Positions 24,099 through 33,449 of a stretch of 64,000 bases of DNA are shown here, one piece after another. Each line of letters opens with the position of its first letter. Position 1 is the stretch's first letter. The notes beneath the pieces were generated by a model. The model was not told the origin of the DNA. It worked only from the letters and a program-made list of their open reading frames with translations, and made no database searches. Source of the DNA: Roseivirga sp. BDSF3-8 (lineage in GTDB: Bacteria; Bacteroidota; Bacteroidia; Cytophagales; Cyclobacteriaceae); NCBI RefSeq assembly GCF_041449215.1, contig NZ_JBGNFV010000001.1:5597001-5661000 (forward strand). The letters run 5' to 3'. The position numbers were made by a program, and so were the translations under genes.

Positions 24099-26033
24099 TT
24101 ACCGAAGGGCCAGATCAGCAGTGGCTTGCTGTTCAGAGTCTAACTCTTCGAAACGCGATGCATGGCTTTTGTATTCAGGTACGATCTGTTTCATCTGTGC
24201 TACAATAGCCATGTCGTCAGTACCTTTGGCCAAATCAATCAGCTCGCGTATCAAGGGCAGCACATCATGGTATGCGATTTCACGAACCTGTGCACACATA
24301 ATTTTATTGTGATGAGTTGGGAGGTTGTTTTCCGAATCGTTTAGAAGTTCTTCGTACAGCTTTTCCCCTTCGCGAAGGCCAGTAAAGACAATCTCAATAT
24401 CCCTGTTTTCCACCAAACCGCTGAGCCTTATCATCTTCCGTGCAAGGTCTGCTATCTTAATGGATTTACCCATATCGAAGATGAATATCTCACCACCGTT
24501 ACCCATTGCTCCTGCCTCCAACACAAGTTGACAAGCTTCAGGGATGGTCATAAAGTACCGAGTAACGTCAGGGTGGGTAACCGTAAGCGGCCCCCCTGCA
24601 GCAATTTGCTTTTTAAATAGGGGAATGACAGAACCATTGGAGCCTAATACGTTTCCAAACCTTGTGGTGATAAAGAGGGTATGTTTATCACCTGTCTTTT
24701 TAAGCTTATCGTTCAGTGACTGGACGTAAATTTCGGATATCCTTTTGGAAGCTCCCATTACACTGGTGGGATTTACTGCCTTATCCGTACTAATCATCAC
24801 GAACTTCTCCACCTCATAGCGCACGGAAAGGTCTGACAAGACCTTAGTGCCCAGCACATTGGACCTTATTGCTTCGGTGACGTTCTGTTCCATCATGGGA
24901 ACGTGCTTATAAGCAGCCGCATGATAGACTATATTAGGGCGGTAGGTGGAGAAAATTTGTCTCATCCGTTCACTGTTGCGGATATCTGCCAGGATAATAT
25001 GCACCTGTACCATAGTGAAATACGGAGATATTTCACGTTCGATTTCATATAAAGCAGATTCGCTCTGGTCTACCAATATGACTTCTCTGGGCTGAAACTG
25101 GAGTACCTGACGAACTATTTCACTACCGATGGAACCGGCTGCACCGGAAATGAGCACACATTTGCCTAATATTTCTCTCTTTACATTCTGGCTATCAAGT
25201 ACTATACTCTCCCGACCAAGAAGATCTTCTATATTAACTTCTTTGATCTGCTTCAGGGAAAGTTCGCCATTTACCCATTTATCGGCCGGGGGAACAGACC
25301 GGACCTTTACAGAATGCTTTAGGCAAATATCAACAAGCTCATTTTTCCGCTCCAACGTAATGTTCTTGACGGTTATGATAAGCTCCTTGATATGATTTCT
25401 CTTGATAAGTCTTACTATATCTTTTTCTGCGTCATAAATGCGGACGCCTTTCATGAACTTACCAATCTTGCGTGGATCATCTTCAAGAAATCCCACCACA
25501 CGAATTTTTGAGGCGGCCTCTTCATCAATTACCTGCTTGGTAAGAAGTCCACCCTGACCGGCACCGAAAATAAGGGCCTTCTGCCTTACTTTCATTACTT
25601 CTGCATAGTAGCTAAACACATACTTGACAAGCATGCGGTAAAGAAACAGCAGGGTAATACTGCAAAAGTATGTGATAAGTATAACGGATACGGGAACGAG
25701 GCTAACATCAGTAACATAACGATAGATTACTGAGCCACAAAAGATCAGAACGGAGGTAAGTGTTACGGTGATAAGTAACCTAAGGCCATCCTGAAGGCTG
25801 GTATAGCGGATAATACCGGCATAACTCTGGGTCAATAGGATAGAAATAAGAGAGGCCATAAGGTACAGACCAAGAGTTACCTCTGGCTGCTGGGCAATAA
25901 CATCGCTCAACACAAAGTTAAACCTTAAGGAATATGCAATCCAGACCGATAAAAGTATGACGGCAAGGTCTATCAGTAAAATAATCCATCGGGGAATTAT
26001 CTTTAAACTTCTGATAAAATTTGTCATTACCAT
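24099..26033 (-). CDS. Membrane-bound nucleotide-sugar 4,6-dehydratase (CapD/WbpM/PglF type)
   Basis: A 644-residue polysaccharide biosynthesis protein. Residues about 10-130 hold four membrane helices (RWIILLIDLAVILLSVWIAY first); a CoA-binding-like Rossmann domain follows (KALIFGAGQGGLL); residues about 285-600 are the extended SDR domain with NAD loop SGAAGSIGSEIVRQ, and the WbpM-like active site STDKAVNPTSVMGASKR, where Met replaces the usual catalytic Tyr. This class turns UDP-GlcNAc into the 4-keto-6-deoxy sugar used for bacillosamine, QuiNAc or FucNAc. It is the last gene of the cluster, 157 bp after the PglC-like transferase, which fits making the first sugar of the repeat. Confidence 0.92.
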   Translation of the reverse strand: MVMTNFIRSLKIIPRWIILLIDLAVILLSVWIAYSLRFNFVLSDVIAQQPEVTLGLYLMASLISILLTQSYAGIIRYTSLQDGLRLLITVTLTSVLIFCGSVIYRYVTDVSLVPVSVILITYFCSITLLFLYRMLVKYVFSYYAEVMKVRQKALIFGAGQGGLLTKQVIDEEAASKIRVVGFLEDDPRKIGKFMKGVRIYDAEKDIVRLIKRNHIKELIITVKNITLERKNELVDICLKHSVKVRSVPPADKWVNGELSLKQIKEVNIEDLLGRESIVLDSQNVKREILGKCVLISGAAGSIGSEIVRQVLQFQPREVILVDQSESALYEIEREISPYFTMVQVHIILADIRNSERMRQIFSTYRPNIVYHAAAYKHVPMMEQNVTEAIRSNVLGTKVLSDLSVRYEVEKFVMISTDKAVNPTSVMGASKRISEIYVQSLNDKLKKTGDKHTLFITTRFGNVLGSNGSVIPLFKKQIAAGGPLTVTHPDVTRYFMTIPEACQLVLEAGAMGNGGEIFIFDMGKSIKIADLARKMIRLSGLVENRDIEIVFTGLREGEKLYEELLNDSENNLPTHHNKIMCAQVREIAYHDVLPLIRELIDLAKGTDDMAIVAQMKQIVPEYKSHASRFEELDSEQQATADLALR

Positions 26034-26145
26034 ATTTTAAAAATCACGCCTTGTGAAAAAATCTCTCTCCCTCATTAAAAAATTCAATGCATCTGTAAAG
26101 ATACAGCCTATGAAGGAGTATTGTATTAAAAAAATATTAAATCTG

Positions 26146-26166
26146 GTACATACATTTTGAATGTAC
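26146..26166. promoter_or_regulatory. Inverted repeat upstream of the CapD/PglF-like gene
   Basis: GTACAT (26146-26151) and ATGTAC (26161-26166) flank 9 bp in the 156-bp gap between the sugar transferase and the dehydratase. It could be an operator for a separate transcript of the last gene; it loosely resembles the TGTACA dyad near crtY, but the spacing differs. Confidence 0.25.
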
Positions 26167-26189
26167 GTCGCTACAATTTACCCACGAAC

Positions 26190-26780
26190 CTATTTTTTTA
26201 AGATAGCGAAAAAAGTCCTGAAAATTAGTTTTATGTCTCCAAAAAAGGACTGATCTCTGATATATTCAAGGTTCAAATTCAGCTTTTTGGGCATTATTTC
26301 TTCTATGTAATAGGTTTCGGGGTCATTTGCCTGAGCAAGCAACTCACTTTCTCCTACAAACTGTATAGATGCCTGATCAGTGATACCTGGTCTTACTGTA
26401 AGAACCTTCATTTGTTCTTCAGAGTAGTAATTCACAAACTTTCTTACTTCCGGTCTGGGCCCTACCAAACTCATGTCCCCAATAAAGACGTTAATAAGCT
26501 GGGCCAGTTCATCGAGTTTCAGTTTTCTGATGTAGTATCCTACTCTGGTTACGCGCGGATCCCTGTCTCCTACTGTAATCTGCCTACCTTTATCCGATCC
26601 GGTGTGCATGGTACGGAATTTAAACATTCTGAAGTCCTTGTTGTTTTTTCCGACCCTCACCTGTCTGAAAAAAACCGGTCCTTTCGAGTCCATCTTTATC
26701 AAAATAGCAATGAGTAATACCACCGGAAAAAGGATTATTAGCCCCACGCCGGAAGCTATAAGGTCAAGTATCCTTTTCAT
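26190..26780 (-). CDS. Undecaprenyl-phosphate phosphoglycosyl transferase, small PglC type
   Basis: A 196-residue monotopic phosphoglycosyl transferase (bacterial sugar transferase family), which starts polysaccharide assembly by moving a sugar-1-phosphate to undecaprenyl phosphate at the inner membrane. One N-terminal re-entrant hydrophobic segment (residues 9-30), then FKFRTMHT, the catalytic Asp90-Glu91 in KLDELAQLINV and GDMSLVGPRPE. It lacks the large membrane domain of WbaP, so it is of PglC/WecP-like minimal length. Start overlaps the end of the aminotransferase by 4 bp. With a PglF-like dehydratase and a PglE-like aminotransferase at its sides, the likely substrate is a UDP-diamino-trideoxy sugar (inference). 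Confidence 0.92.
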   Translation of the reverse strand: MKRILDLIASGVGLIILFPVVLLIAILIKMDSKGPVFFRQVRVGKNNKDFRMFKFRTMHTGSDKGRQITVGDRDPRVTRVGYYIRKLKLDELAQLINVFIGDMSLVGPRPEVRKFVNYYSEEQMKVLTVRPGITDQASIQFVGESELLAQANDPETYYIEEIMPKKLNLNLEYIRDQSFFGDIKLIFRTFFAILKK

Positions 26781-28009
26781 CCAATCACCGCTTCCCTGGC
26801 TTCTGCCACGGCTTCTACTACCCGCTTCACCTGGGCATCTGTCAACTGAGGGTAAATTGGCAGACTAATTTCATTCTGATACATATCATAGGCTACGGGT
26901 ACATCTTCTACCGTAAAACCAGCCTCCCTGAAAACGCTTAGCATAGGCAAGGGTACAAAATGCACGTTGACAGCAATTCCCTTACTGCTTATTTCCTCAA
27001 TCATGGCATCCCTGCCAGCTTCGCTCATACCTTTGACTCTTAATGGGTAAAGGTGGGCTGAACCGCGAGTGGAACCGGAAGTTTGAAAAGGGGGGGTCAG
27101 GGCCCACTCATACTGTTCAAAAGCCTTATTGTATTTTTCGAATATGGTTATTCTGGCTGGCAGAAGCTCTTCATGGTACTTCCGGTATTGGGCAAGTCCC
27201 ATGGCGGCTGCCAGATCGGGCATGTTGCACTTAAAGCCGGGGTAGACAATATCATACCGCCACCCGCCGGCTTTTGTCTTGGTGAAAGCATCCTTAGTCT
27301 GACCATTTAATGACCAAAGCCTAAGGGTGTTATAAACAGATGTATTATCAAAAGGCTGAGGAAGCGAAAGACATAGTGCTCCACCTTCTGAGGTGGTTAC
27401 ATTTTTAACGGCGTGAAAAGAAAACGCAGTAATGTCGGCCAGGGAGCCACTATCACGGCCTTGATATTTTGCGCCAATGCTATGCGCTGCATCCGAAAGG
27501 AGTAAGATACGGCCTAAGGAAAGCTGTGGTTCACCGGCTGGGTCAAACAGAGCCTTCACTTCGGGTGATTTGATAACTTCGTAAAGTGCATGATAATCGC
27601 AAGTCCACCCTGCAATGTCCACAGGAATAATAACTTTAGTTCTGGCCGTAATAGCTTTTCTAACCTTTTCCGGATCGATCGTAAAGTCTTCTTTAATATC
27701 AACCATAACAGGCTTAGCACCAAGATGCATCACCACAAGGGCCGTGGCGCAATAGGTGTATGCAGGAATAATGACTTCGTCCCCCTTACCAACTCCGTAC
27801 CAATGCAGGGCAAGCATGAGGGCTGAAGTGGCCGAGTTAAGGCAGAGTGCTTCACTCGCTCCTGTATGGTTTTTTAACAGGTTCTGAAGGGCATTTACTT
27901 TTGGGCCAGTAGTAATCCAGCCAGAATTCAGTGTATCTGTTACCTCATCTATGACTGACTGGTCTATGAATGGAGGTGAAAAGCTAATTTTTTCCTGTTG
28001 CTCGCTCAT
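26777..28009 (-). CDS. DegT/DnrJ/EryC1/StrS aminotransferase (PglE-like)
   Basis: A 410-residue PLP-dependent sugar aminotransferase. The PLP-binding Lys is Lys202 in SFHAVKNVTTSEGG, with the pyridine-nitrogen Asp173 in LSDAAHSIGA and the early GWITTGPKV and LNSATSALMLAL motifs. It would add an amino group to the 4-keto sugar made by the dehydratase at 24099. A stretch around residues 146-168 (SPEVKALFDPAGEPQLSLGR) appears as an insertion compared with shorter relatives. It overlaps the neighbours on both sides by 4 bp, so it is tightly co-translated with the acetyltransferase and the PglC-like transferase. Confidence 0.92.
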   Translation of the reverse strand: MSEQQEKISFSPPFIDQSVIDEVTDTLNSGWITTGPKVNALQNLLKNHTGASEALCLNSATSALMLALHWYGVGKGDEVIIPAYTYCATALVVMHLGAKPVMVDIKEDFTIDPEKVRKAITARTKVIIPVDIAGWTCDYHALYEVIKSPEVKALFDPAGEPQLSLGRILLLSDAAHSIGAKYQGRDSGSLADITAFSFHAVKNVTTSEGGALCLSLPQPFDNTSVYNTLRLWSLNGQTKDAFTKTKAGGWRYDIVYPGFKCNMPDLAAAMGLAQYRKYHEELLPARITIFEKYNKAFEQYEWALTPPFQTSGSTRGSAHLYPLRVKGMSEAGRDAMIEEISSKGIAVNVHFVPLPMLSVFREAGFTVEDVPVAYDMYQNEISLPIYPQLTDAQVKRVVEAVAEAREAVIG

Positions 28010-28683
28010 ATCTTTTTTTCCATTACCAGGGCTTTGTTCTTTTCAATAACAGTCACCCAGCCATTGCGCTTATAACTTTTGATAGCCTGATGGTTGAATG
28101 CATTTACAGTAAGCCTCATGAGCTTAACGCCCTTTTGTTTTGATATTTCTTCAAACTCTTTCAGCAATAGAGTACCGTACCCTTTTCCACGGTAGGCGGG
28201 GTCCGTACCTATTACAACTAAGCCTGTGTAGGGTTCCGCTGGCTGAGGTATATCCGCACTGATCATTTTTTCACCACGTTGGTCAACTAAGCCTAACCTA
28301 CGCCGGACATTACGGAGGGTGAAGGAGGCTTTAGCCCGCATTTCCTTATGTAAGACTAGCCAGGGTCTTACTACAAAGGCCCTTACTGCCTGATTAAAAC
28401 TATGCTGAAGCATGCCACTCGCAGAGCCGGTTTCTAAAGACCCATCTACAACGAATCCTCCACAATATGCTGCACAAAGGCCTTCTTCTGTCTCCAGGTA
28501 GAATAAGAACGCTGTGGGTTGTACAATATACCACTCAAGCATTTTTTGCAGGTAGGTGACTCCCATAGCACTGGATAGAGAGGCAGGAAAAGCCCGCCGC
28601 TGACATTTGGCGATACTCTCCAGATTTTCTTTACCCGCAAACTTTACGCTGGACGTTCGACTCGTATTTTCATTCCTCACCAT
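28006..28683 (-). CDS. GNAT-family N-acetyltransferase
   Basis: A 225-residue acetyltransferase. The acetyl-CoA loop is clear near the end: VIGTDPAYRGKGYGTLLLKE, followed by RLTVNAFNHQAIKSYKRNGW, the usual GNAT closing. The N-terminal half (AFPASLSSAMGVTYLQKMLEW) is like nucleotide-sugar or 'PseH-like' acetyltransferases. The open frame reaches 28746, but the ATG at 28683 overlaps wecB by 14 bp and is more reasonable than 77 bp. Lying between WecB and the PglE-like aminotransferase, it probably acetylates the new amino group of the sugar (inference), replacing the LbH-type PglD of other pathways. Confidence 0.8.
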   Translation of the reverse strand: MVRNENTSRTSSVKFAGKENLESIAKCQRRAFPASLSSAMGVTYLQKMLEWYIVQPTAFLFYLETEEGLCAAYCGGFVVDGSLETGSASGMLQHSFNQAVRAFVVRPWLVLHKEMRAKASFTLRNVRRRLGLVDQRGEKMISADIPQPAEPYTGLVVIGTDPAYRGKGYGTLLLKEFEEISKQKGVKLMRLTVNAFNHQAIKSYKRNGWVTVIEKNKALVMEKKI

Positions 28684-29770
28684 ACAATTCGATGAGCTTC
28701 CTGATGATTCTGTCTGATGCTTCGCCATCCCAAAGTTCAGGCACACGGCCTGTTTTTCGGTTTCCTGAAACCAGGTTTTTTACTTCTCTTTCAATATCAG
28801 GAATGGCGGTGCCTACAAGCACGTTTGTACCAATATCTACGGTTTCGGGTCGCTCAGTATTATCTCGCAAGGTAAGACAAGGAACTTGCAGAACGGTGGT
28901 TTCTTCCTGTATACCTCCGGAATCAGTGATGACGCCAAAGCTCCCTTTGATCAGATAGATGAATTCCAGGTATCCCAGGGGGTCAATGAAATGCAGGTTA
29001 TCATATTTGAGGCCGGTTTGCCCCAGAATGGATGCTGTGCGGGGGTGGACTGGAAAAACTACCGGCTTACCTCCTGCATTTTGCATGATGGCGCGAAGTG
29101 TTTCGGCTAGCTTTTCACCTTCATCAACATTGGCTGGCCTGTGAAGAGTAAGCACAAAATAATTATTTTCTTCAAGGTGCAGCTCATCTGCTACCTCGGG
29201 TTTTCTAAGCCGGTCCTGGTTTGCCAGTAACGTGTCAATCATGGTGTTACCAACATAATGAATACGATCAGCCTCTATTCCAGCTTTCTTAAGGTTTTTA
29301 TTGGCAAACTCGGAAGTGGTAAAGAAATGATCCGCAATTGAATCTGTAACCATCCGGTTGATTTCTTCAGGCATGCTCAGGTCAAATGACCGTATGCCTG
29401 CTTCTACATGAACTACCTGCTTATGCAACTTTTTAGCCACTATACTACAGGCTAGAGTGGAATTGACATCACCCACTACTACCACTACATCAGCCGGATT
29501 CTTAAGTAGTTCTTCTTCAAACCGAATCATTATGTTGGCCGTTTGCACGGCATGGGATCCACTACCTACCTCGAGGTTTGCATCAGGATGGGGAATATTG
29601 AGTTGTCTGAAAAAGGTCTCGCTCAGTTTTTCATCATAATGCTGACCTGTATGAATAAGCCTGTATGAAATAGCCTCACCTTCTTTCTGTTGCTTTTTAA
29701 CTGCATGAATTAAAGGCGCAATTTTCATAAAATTAGGCCTGGCACCTGCTATAAAGGTTATTGAAACCAT
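28670..29770 (-). CDS. wecB: UDP-N-acetylglucosamine 2-epimerase (non-hydrolysing)
   Basis: A 366-residue epimerase of GT-B fold that interconverts UDP-GlcNAc and UDP-ManNAc. Family motifs are all present: GARPNFMKIAPL, HTGQHYDEKLSE, VVGDVNSTLACS, HVEAGIRSFDLSMPEEINR, VFPVHPRT, and ITDSGGIQEETTVLQVPCLT with RPETVDIGTN. Length normal. It may supply UDP-ManNAc for the polysaccharide, or act on a further modified UDP-sugar such as the L-fucosamine series. It shares one base with the upstream glycosyltransferase stop and overlaps the acetyltransferase. Confidence 0.93.
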   Translation of the reverse strand: MVSITFIAGARPNFMKIAPLIHAVKKQQKEGEAISYRLIHTGQHYDEKLSETFFRQLNIPHPDANLEVGSGSHAVQTANIMIRFEEELLKNPADVVVVVGDVNSTLACSIVAKKLHKQVVHVEAGIRSFDLSMPEEINRMVTDSIADHFFTTSEFANKNLKKAGIEADRIHYVGNTMIDTLLANQDRLRKPEVADELHLEENNYFVLTLHRPANVDEGEKLAETLRAIMQNAGGKPVVFPVHPRTASILGQTGLKYDNLHFIDPLGYLEFIYLIKGSFGVITDSGGIQEETTVLQVPCLTLRDNTERPETVDIGTNVLVGTAIPDIEREVKNLVSGNRKTGRVPELWDGEASDRIIRKLIELYGEE

Positions 29771-30981
29771 TATGAGTTAATATTTTTATTTAAAAAATTT
29801 GCGAAGGAATCTAATTGTATCCTTCTGTCAAAAACTTCCCGGGCGGCTTTTCTGCCATTTTCGCCTTTTCTCCTGAGTTGTTCTTCATCGTTGCTGGCAA
29901 AGTTATCCAGCATGCTCTGCATATCTTCAATATTGCCGGGCTCAGCACTAAACCCTGCTTCAAATCGATCGATAAGTTCCTGACCTTCTCCCCCACCGGC
30001 AAAGAGGATAGGTACTCCGGCTGCCATCCCTTCATAAATCTTGGAGGGAACTGCCCCAAAGATAGGCCGGGTGAGGGGAGCAAATATACCATCGTGAGCC
30101 GATAAAAGGGCTGGAATCCTGTCTCTGCTAACACGGCCATGCATAATTATGCCACAATCAGGATTTGCCTTAATGTAGTTTTCCACCTCATCTTTCTCTG
30201 CTCCATCTCCATAAATATGCAACTCCAGGTTACGGTCGGCAAATTTTAATTCTTTGACGTACCTTTTCAACCCCTGAGCCACCCCAATCAGGCCTGCGTA
30301 AACTATTTTTCTCGGTTCGGATACCGGTTTGTTTTCTAAGGTGGAAAACCTGGTATAATCTACCCCATTCCTAAAAAGGTGTGTACGGGTAGCCTGCCTT
30401 TCGGCAATGTGTTGCAGGATCTGCTGTGACTGGCCTGTTACTGCAAAGGACTTTCTGTAGAGAAAGTGTTCAAGTCTTTCGAATTGGCGGTAGACAAACC
30501 CATCGGAGATTGCTCCCAGCTCTTTTGCTGACAAAGGCCAGAGGTCGGAAACATTCATGATGTGGCTCGCACCGCTCCACTTAGCTAGATACAATCCGGT
30601 AAGGGCCAGAGTCAATGGCGGACTTTCAGATATTACGTAGTCTGGCTTCCACTTTTTCAGCTTACCTAATCCGAAAAAGGAGGTGGCTGAAAAAGATAGC
30701 ATAGACAAAATTCGAGGTATTTTATTGGGACTATTTGACGGATAGAGCCAGTAGCGATATACCTGAATATCTCTTGAAAGGGAATCTGTGCCCAAAGGCT
30801 CTGTTGTACTAAAACGTCCTTTATAGCCATCAAAAATTCTACCTGTGGGATAATTTGGCATAGCGGTGAGCACCCGGACATCGCAACCGCGTTCTACCAA
30901 CCCTTTAGCCATTTCAACCAGGCGGTTTTGTGGTGCGCCTATCTCAGGCGGAAAATATTGTGTAAGTATGACTACTTTCAA
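29770..30981 (-). CDS. Glycosyltransferase family 4 (WbuB-like)
   Basis: A 403-residue GT-B glycosyltransferase. The start MKVVILTQYFPPEIGAPQNR and ISESPPLTLALTGLYLAKWS are typical of WbuB-like GT4 enzymes that transfer N-acetylfucosamine-type sugars; the donor-site segment PSKIYEGMAAGVPILFAGGG is in the C-terminal half. Located next to wecB and downstream of the CapK-like gene, with a 4-bp overlap to the latter, it probably adds an early sugar to the lipid-linked repeat. Donor and acceptor are not proven. Confidence 0.88.
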   Translation of the reverse strand: MKVVILTQYFPPEIGAPQNRLVEMAKGLVERGCDVRVLTAMPNYPTGRIFDGYKGRFSTTEPLGTDSLSRDIQVYRYWLYPSNSPNKIPRILSMLSFSATSFFGLGKLKKWKPDYVISESPPLTLALTGLYLAKWSGASHIMNVSDLWPLSAKELGAISDGFVYRQFERLEHFLYRKSFAVTGQSQQILQHIAERQATRTHLFRNGVDYTRFSTLENKPVSEPRKIVYAGLIGVAQGLKRYVKELKFADRNLELHIYGDGAEKDEVENYIKANPDCGIIMHGRVSRDRIPALLSAHDGIFAPLTRPIFGAVPSKIYEGMAAGVPILFAGGGEGQELIDRFEAGFSAEPGNIEDMQSMLDNFASNDEEQLRRKGENGRKAAREVFDRRIQLDSFANFLNKNINS

Positions 30982-32372
30982 TCTTTCTTTATTTTTGATA
31001 CGATGGCTTTATACTTCCCTGCCGCTGTCCGAGGAATGGCTTCTACAGACTGGAAGGTAAGCTTTCCTTCGCCCACTCTTTTTCTGAAGTTACTTTCGAT
31101 TATAGCCCTATCTTCCTTGCTATACCCTTTTCCAGGAACTACAAGAATACGGAAAACATCGCGTTCTTCCTGAATAACCTGCGCCTCTACTATATTAAGT
31201 TCGTGTGTTTTAAATAAGGCATCGAGCCTGCTTATGTATCGATCATCAGAGGTTATAATAAAATCATCAATTCGACCTCCTATCCGGGTGATCTTTTTAT
31301 AGTGGAGTTTATCATCAGCCGTGCAGGATTGTACGACACCACCGTCTCCAACCTCATACCGGATAAAAGGCATATCGGGATTGATAAGCGTAGTGCAAAT
31401 AAACCTTCCTTCTTTAGTCTCTTCAGCAACAGGATGGTTTACTCCGTACTCCATTACCTCCATAATACCTACGTCTGGCCAAAGGTAAATATCCTGCCCT
31501 CCATATGTACACCCAGCAGCGGTAAGTTCACTCATGCCGTACGTATTTATGGTCTGACAATTAAAGGCTTTTCTAATAGCTTCCTGCTGATAGTCAAAGA
31601 AGAACTCTGCATTACTGATAGCCGCTTTAAGCCTGGGAACTTCCAGCCCCTGCTCAAGGACTAGCATTGAAAGCAGATACATGGATGAAGCGTAGCCATA
31701 CATGTATTCTGGCTGGTATTTTCTTAACGCCCGGGCATAATGTGGTACAAACTGCGGGGCTATATGAAAACAAGACATGTAAAGTTGATTCATGGCTTTG
31801 TTTTTCACCCAGAAGGGGGGGCTGGTCTGATTGGCGCTATTTATCAACTGTCCCCCCAGCATTGCGTACTTATCATGCCTAGTAATGCCATGCCAGTTTC
31901 TCATCCGGCGCTCAAAAATAGCATAGTAGGTTTCTGTGGTTTCCCTGGACCAGAATACGGTAACCGGCTTACCTGTACTGCCACTAGTACGCTCCGTATA
32001 CATTTTTTTTGGATCGCAATCCTCCGCGATAAAGGCAGAATTGTAATTTCTGACTTCTTCTTTGGTAAGCACAGGCCAATTTTCAAGCCTTTTCCAGCTT
32101 TCCGTATCACCTTTTTTTGATCTCTTGTCCCAGTAAGCTTTATAATAAGGGACTTTGTGCCGGGCTCTATGAAGTATAAAATCGAGCCGTTCCTGCTGGT
32201 AGGTTGCCCATTCGTTTTTTGAATAAACATCCCGCTCGGCAACTTCCTGTATTAACCTATCGGAGTTTTCCGTATAACGCCACTTATTTCGCCTTTCACC
32301 CACCCAGGTGGTGGCAGCATTTTTCACAAAGCCGGGTAGTCTCTGAAATATGGGCAAAAGGACATTCTTCAT
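30978..32372 (-). CDS. PaaK/CapK-like adenylate-forming enzyme
   Basis: A 464-residue protein of the phenylacetate-CoA ligase-like branch of adenylate-forming enzymes. The AMP-binding P-loop is TERTSGSTGKPVTVFW, with later INTYGMSELTAAGCTYGG, TTLINPDMPFIRYEVGD and a C-terminal lid (RIGGRIDDFIITSDDRYIS, TAAGKYKAIVSK). CapK-type members in capsule clusters are thought to activate or attach acyl or amino-acid groups to sugars; no carrier protein is nearby. It begins 44 bp after a glycosyltransferase, one of the widest gaps in the operon, and overlaps the WbuB-like gene by 4 bp. Confidence 0.88.
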   Translation of the reverse strand: MKNVLLPIFQRLPGFVKNAATTWVGERRNKWRYTENSDRLIQEVAERDVYSKNEWATYQQERLDFILHRARHKVPYYKAYWDKRSKKGDTESWKRLENWPVLTKEEVRNYNSAFIAEDCDPKKMYTERTSGSTGKPVTVFWSRETTETYYAIFERRMRNWHGITRHDKYAMLGGQLINSANQTSPPFWVKNKAMNQLYMSCFHIAPQFVPHYARALRKYQPEYMYGYASSMYLLSMLVLEQGLEVPRLKAAISNAEFFFDYQQEAIRKAFNCQTINTYGMSELTAAGCTYGGQDIYLWPDVGIMEVMEYGVNHPVAEETKEGRFICTTLINPDMPFIRYEVGDGGVVQSCTADDKLHYKKITRIGGRIDDFIITSDDRYISRLDALFKTHELNIVEAQVIQEERDVFRILVVPGKGYSKEDRAIIESNFRKRVGEGKLTFQSVEAIPRTAAGKYKAIVSKIKKD

Positions 32373-32416
32373 CTCCGGAAATTTTATGCAAACATAGCGC
32401 TCAAATATGAGAGGGA

Positions 32417-33445
32417 CTAAAAATCTTTAAAACTTTGCGCAATGTGAGCCCACCGCTGAGCAAGTTTTTCCTCATCAAAATTTTTCACATTTATACTGGC
32501 ACTACGCCCTAATTCTTCAGCCAGTTGGCTGTCTTCCAAAAGCTTCCTAAGGTGGACGGCGAAGGCCTCAGCCTTTACTTCAGAAGTAAACAAAATATCG
32601 CTGCCTTCATTCCAAATGAGAGGCAATTCTCCTACCCTACTACTGATCACGGGTAAGCCGGAAGCAGCCGCCTCAGCCACTGACATGCCAAAGCTTTCAT
32701 AGGAAGTGGTATTAAGCAGAACATCATGGTTGCGATACACCTCCGGCAGGCTGGCGTTAGGAACAGGACCTGTAAACGAAATTCTATCCGCAACTCCGAG
32801 ATCATCGGCCAGGCTTTTAATCTGAGGTAATAGCCCTTTATCCGGCCCTACCATTGTTAGAGTCAGGTCGGGGTAGTCTTTACCTAATTCATGAAGTACC
32901 TTAGGGGCAATATCCGGATTATAGATAGGGGTAAAAGCTCTGACCCACAGCAGTTTTTTTACAGGGCCATAGACAGGTTTGGGTGAGAATGCTGCCAGGT
33001 CCACCATATTTGGCATATAGGTAATGGCACAATCAGGATTCTGCTTATTGAAAAAACGATGCAGATAATTACTTGGGGTATAAATGAAACTTGCCTGAGA
33101 GAAAAGCTCATTAATTCTATCAGCGTTGTTCTGGAAAAACTCAGGCAATGAGCCACCATGAAGTGCGAGGACATAAGGCTTTTTTCTCTTTAAGGCTAGC
33201 CTGGCAGTTGTTTCAGCAATTCTAAAGGCATTTCCACTGTATACATCTATGTGAAGGATACTATAAGGATAGCTTATTACCCTCATGAGAATATCAGGAA
33301 CCCGATATAATCTATTCGTAAAGGAAGAAACAAAGGACGATTTAAGCCCCTGTTTATTCAATACTTCTGCCACTTTCCGTGAAGGAGAGGTAGTACCAGC
33401 TTTTTTATCAAAAAAGTTACCTACAAAAAGGATACGCTTGCTCAA
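32417..33445 (-). CDS. Glycosyltransferase family 4
   Basis: A 342-residue GT-B enzyme, a little short for GT4. N-terminal acceptor domain starts MSKRILFVGNFFDKKAGTTSP with the GT4-like ALHGGSLPEFF; the donor domain has KKLLWVRAF, ADRISFTGPVPNASLPEVYR and the nucleotide-sugar Glu region YESFGMSVAEAAASGLPVIS. Target sugar unknown. It follows the LbH acyltransferase by 4 bp. Confidence 0.87.
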   Translation of the reverse strand: MSKRILFVGNFFDKKAGTTSPSRKVAEVLNKQGLKSSFVSSFTNRLYRVPDILMRVISYPYSILHIDVYSGNAFRIAETTARLALKRKKPYVLALHGGSLPEFFQNNADRINELFSQASFIYTPSNYLHRFFNKQNPDCAITYMPNMVDLAAFSPKPVYGPVKKLLWVRAFTPIYNPDIAPKVLHELGKDYPDLTLTMVGPDKGLLPQIKSLADDLGVADRISFTGPVPNASLPEVYRNHDVLLNTTSYESFGMSVAEAAASGLPVISSRVGELPLIWNEGSDILFTSEVKAEAFAVHLRKLLEDSQLAEELGRSASINVKNFDEEKLAQRWAHIAQSFKDF

Positions 33446-33449
33446 GCTG

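Noticed and set aside
28684-28746. Longer start of the GNAT gene after wecB
   Set aside because: It would overlap wecB by 77 bp and adds a low-quality N-terminal extension; ATG at 28683 suffices.
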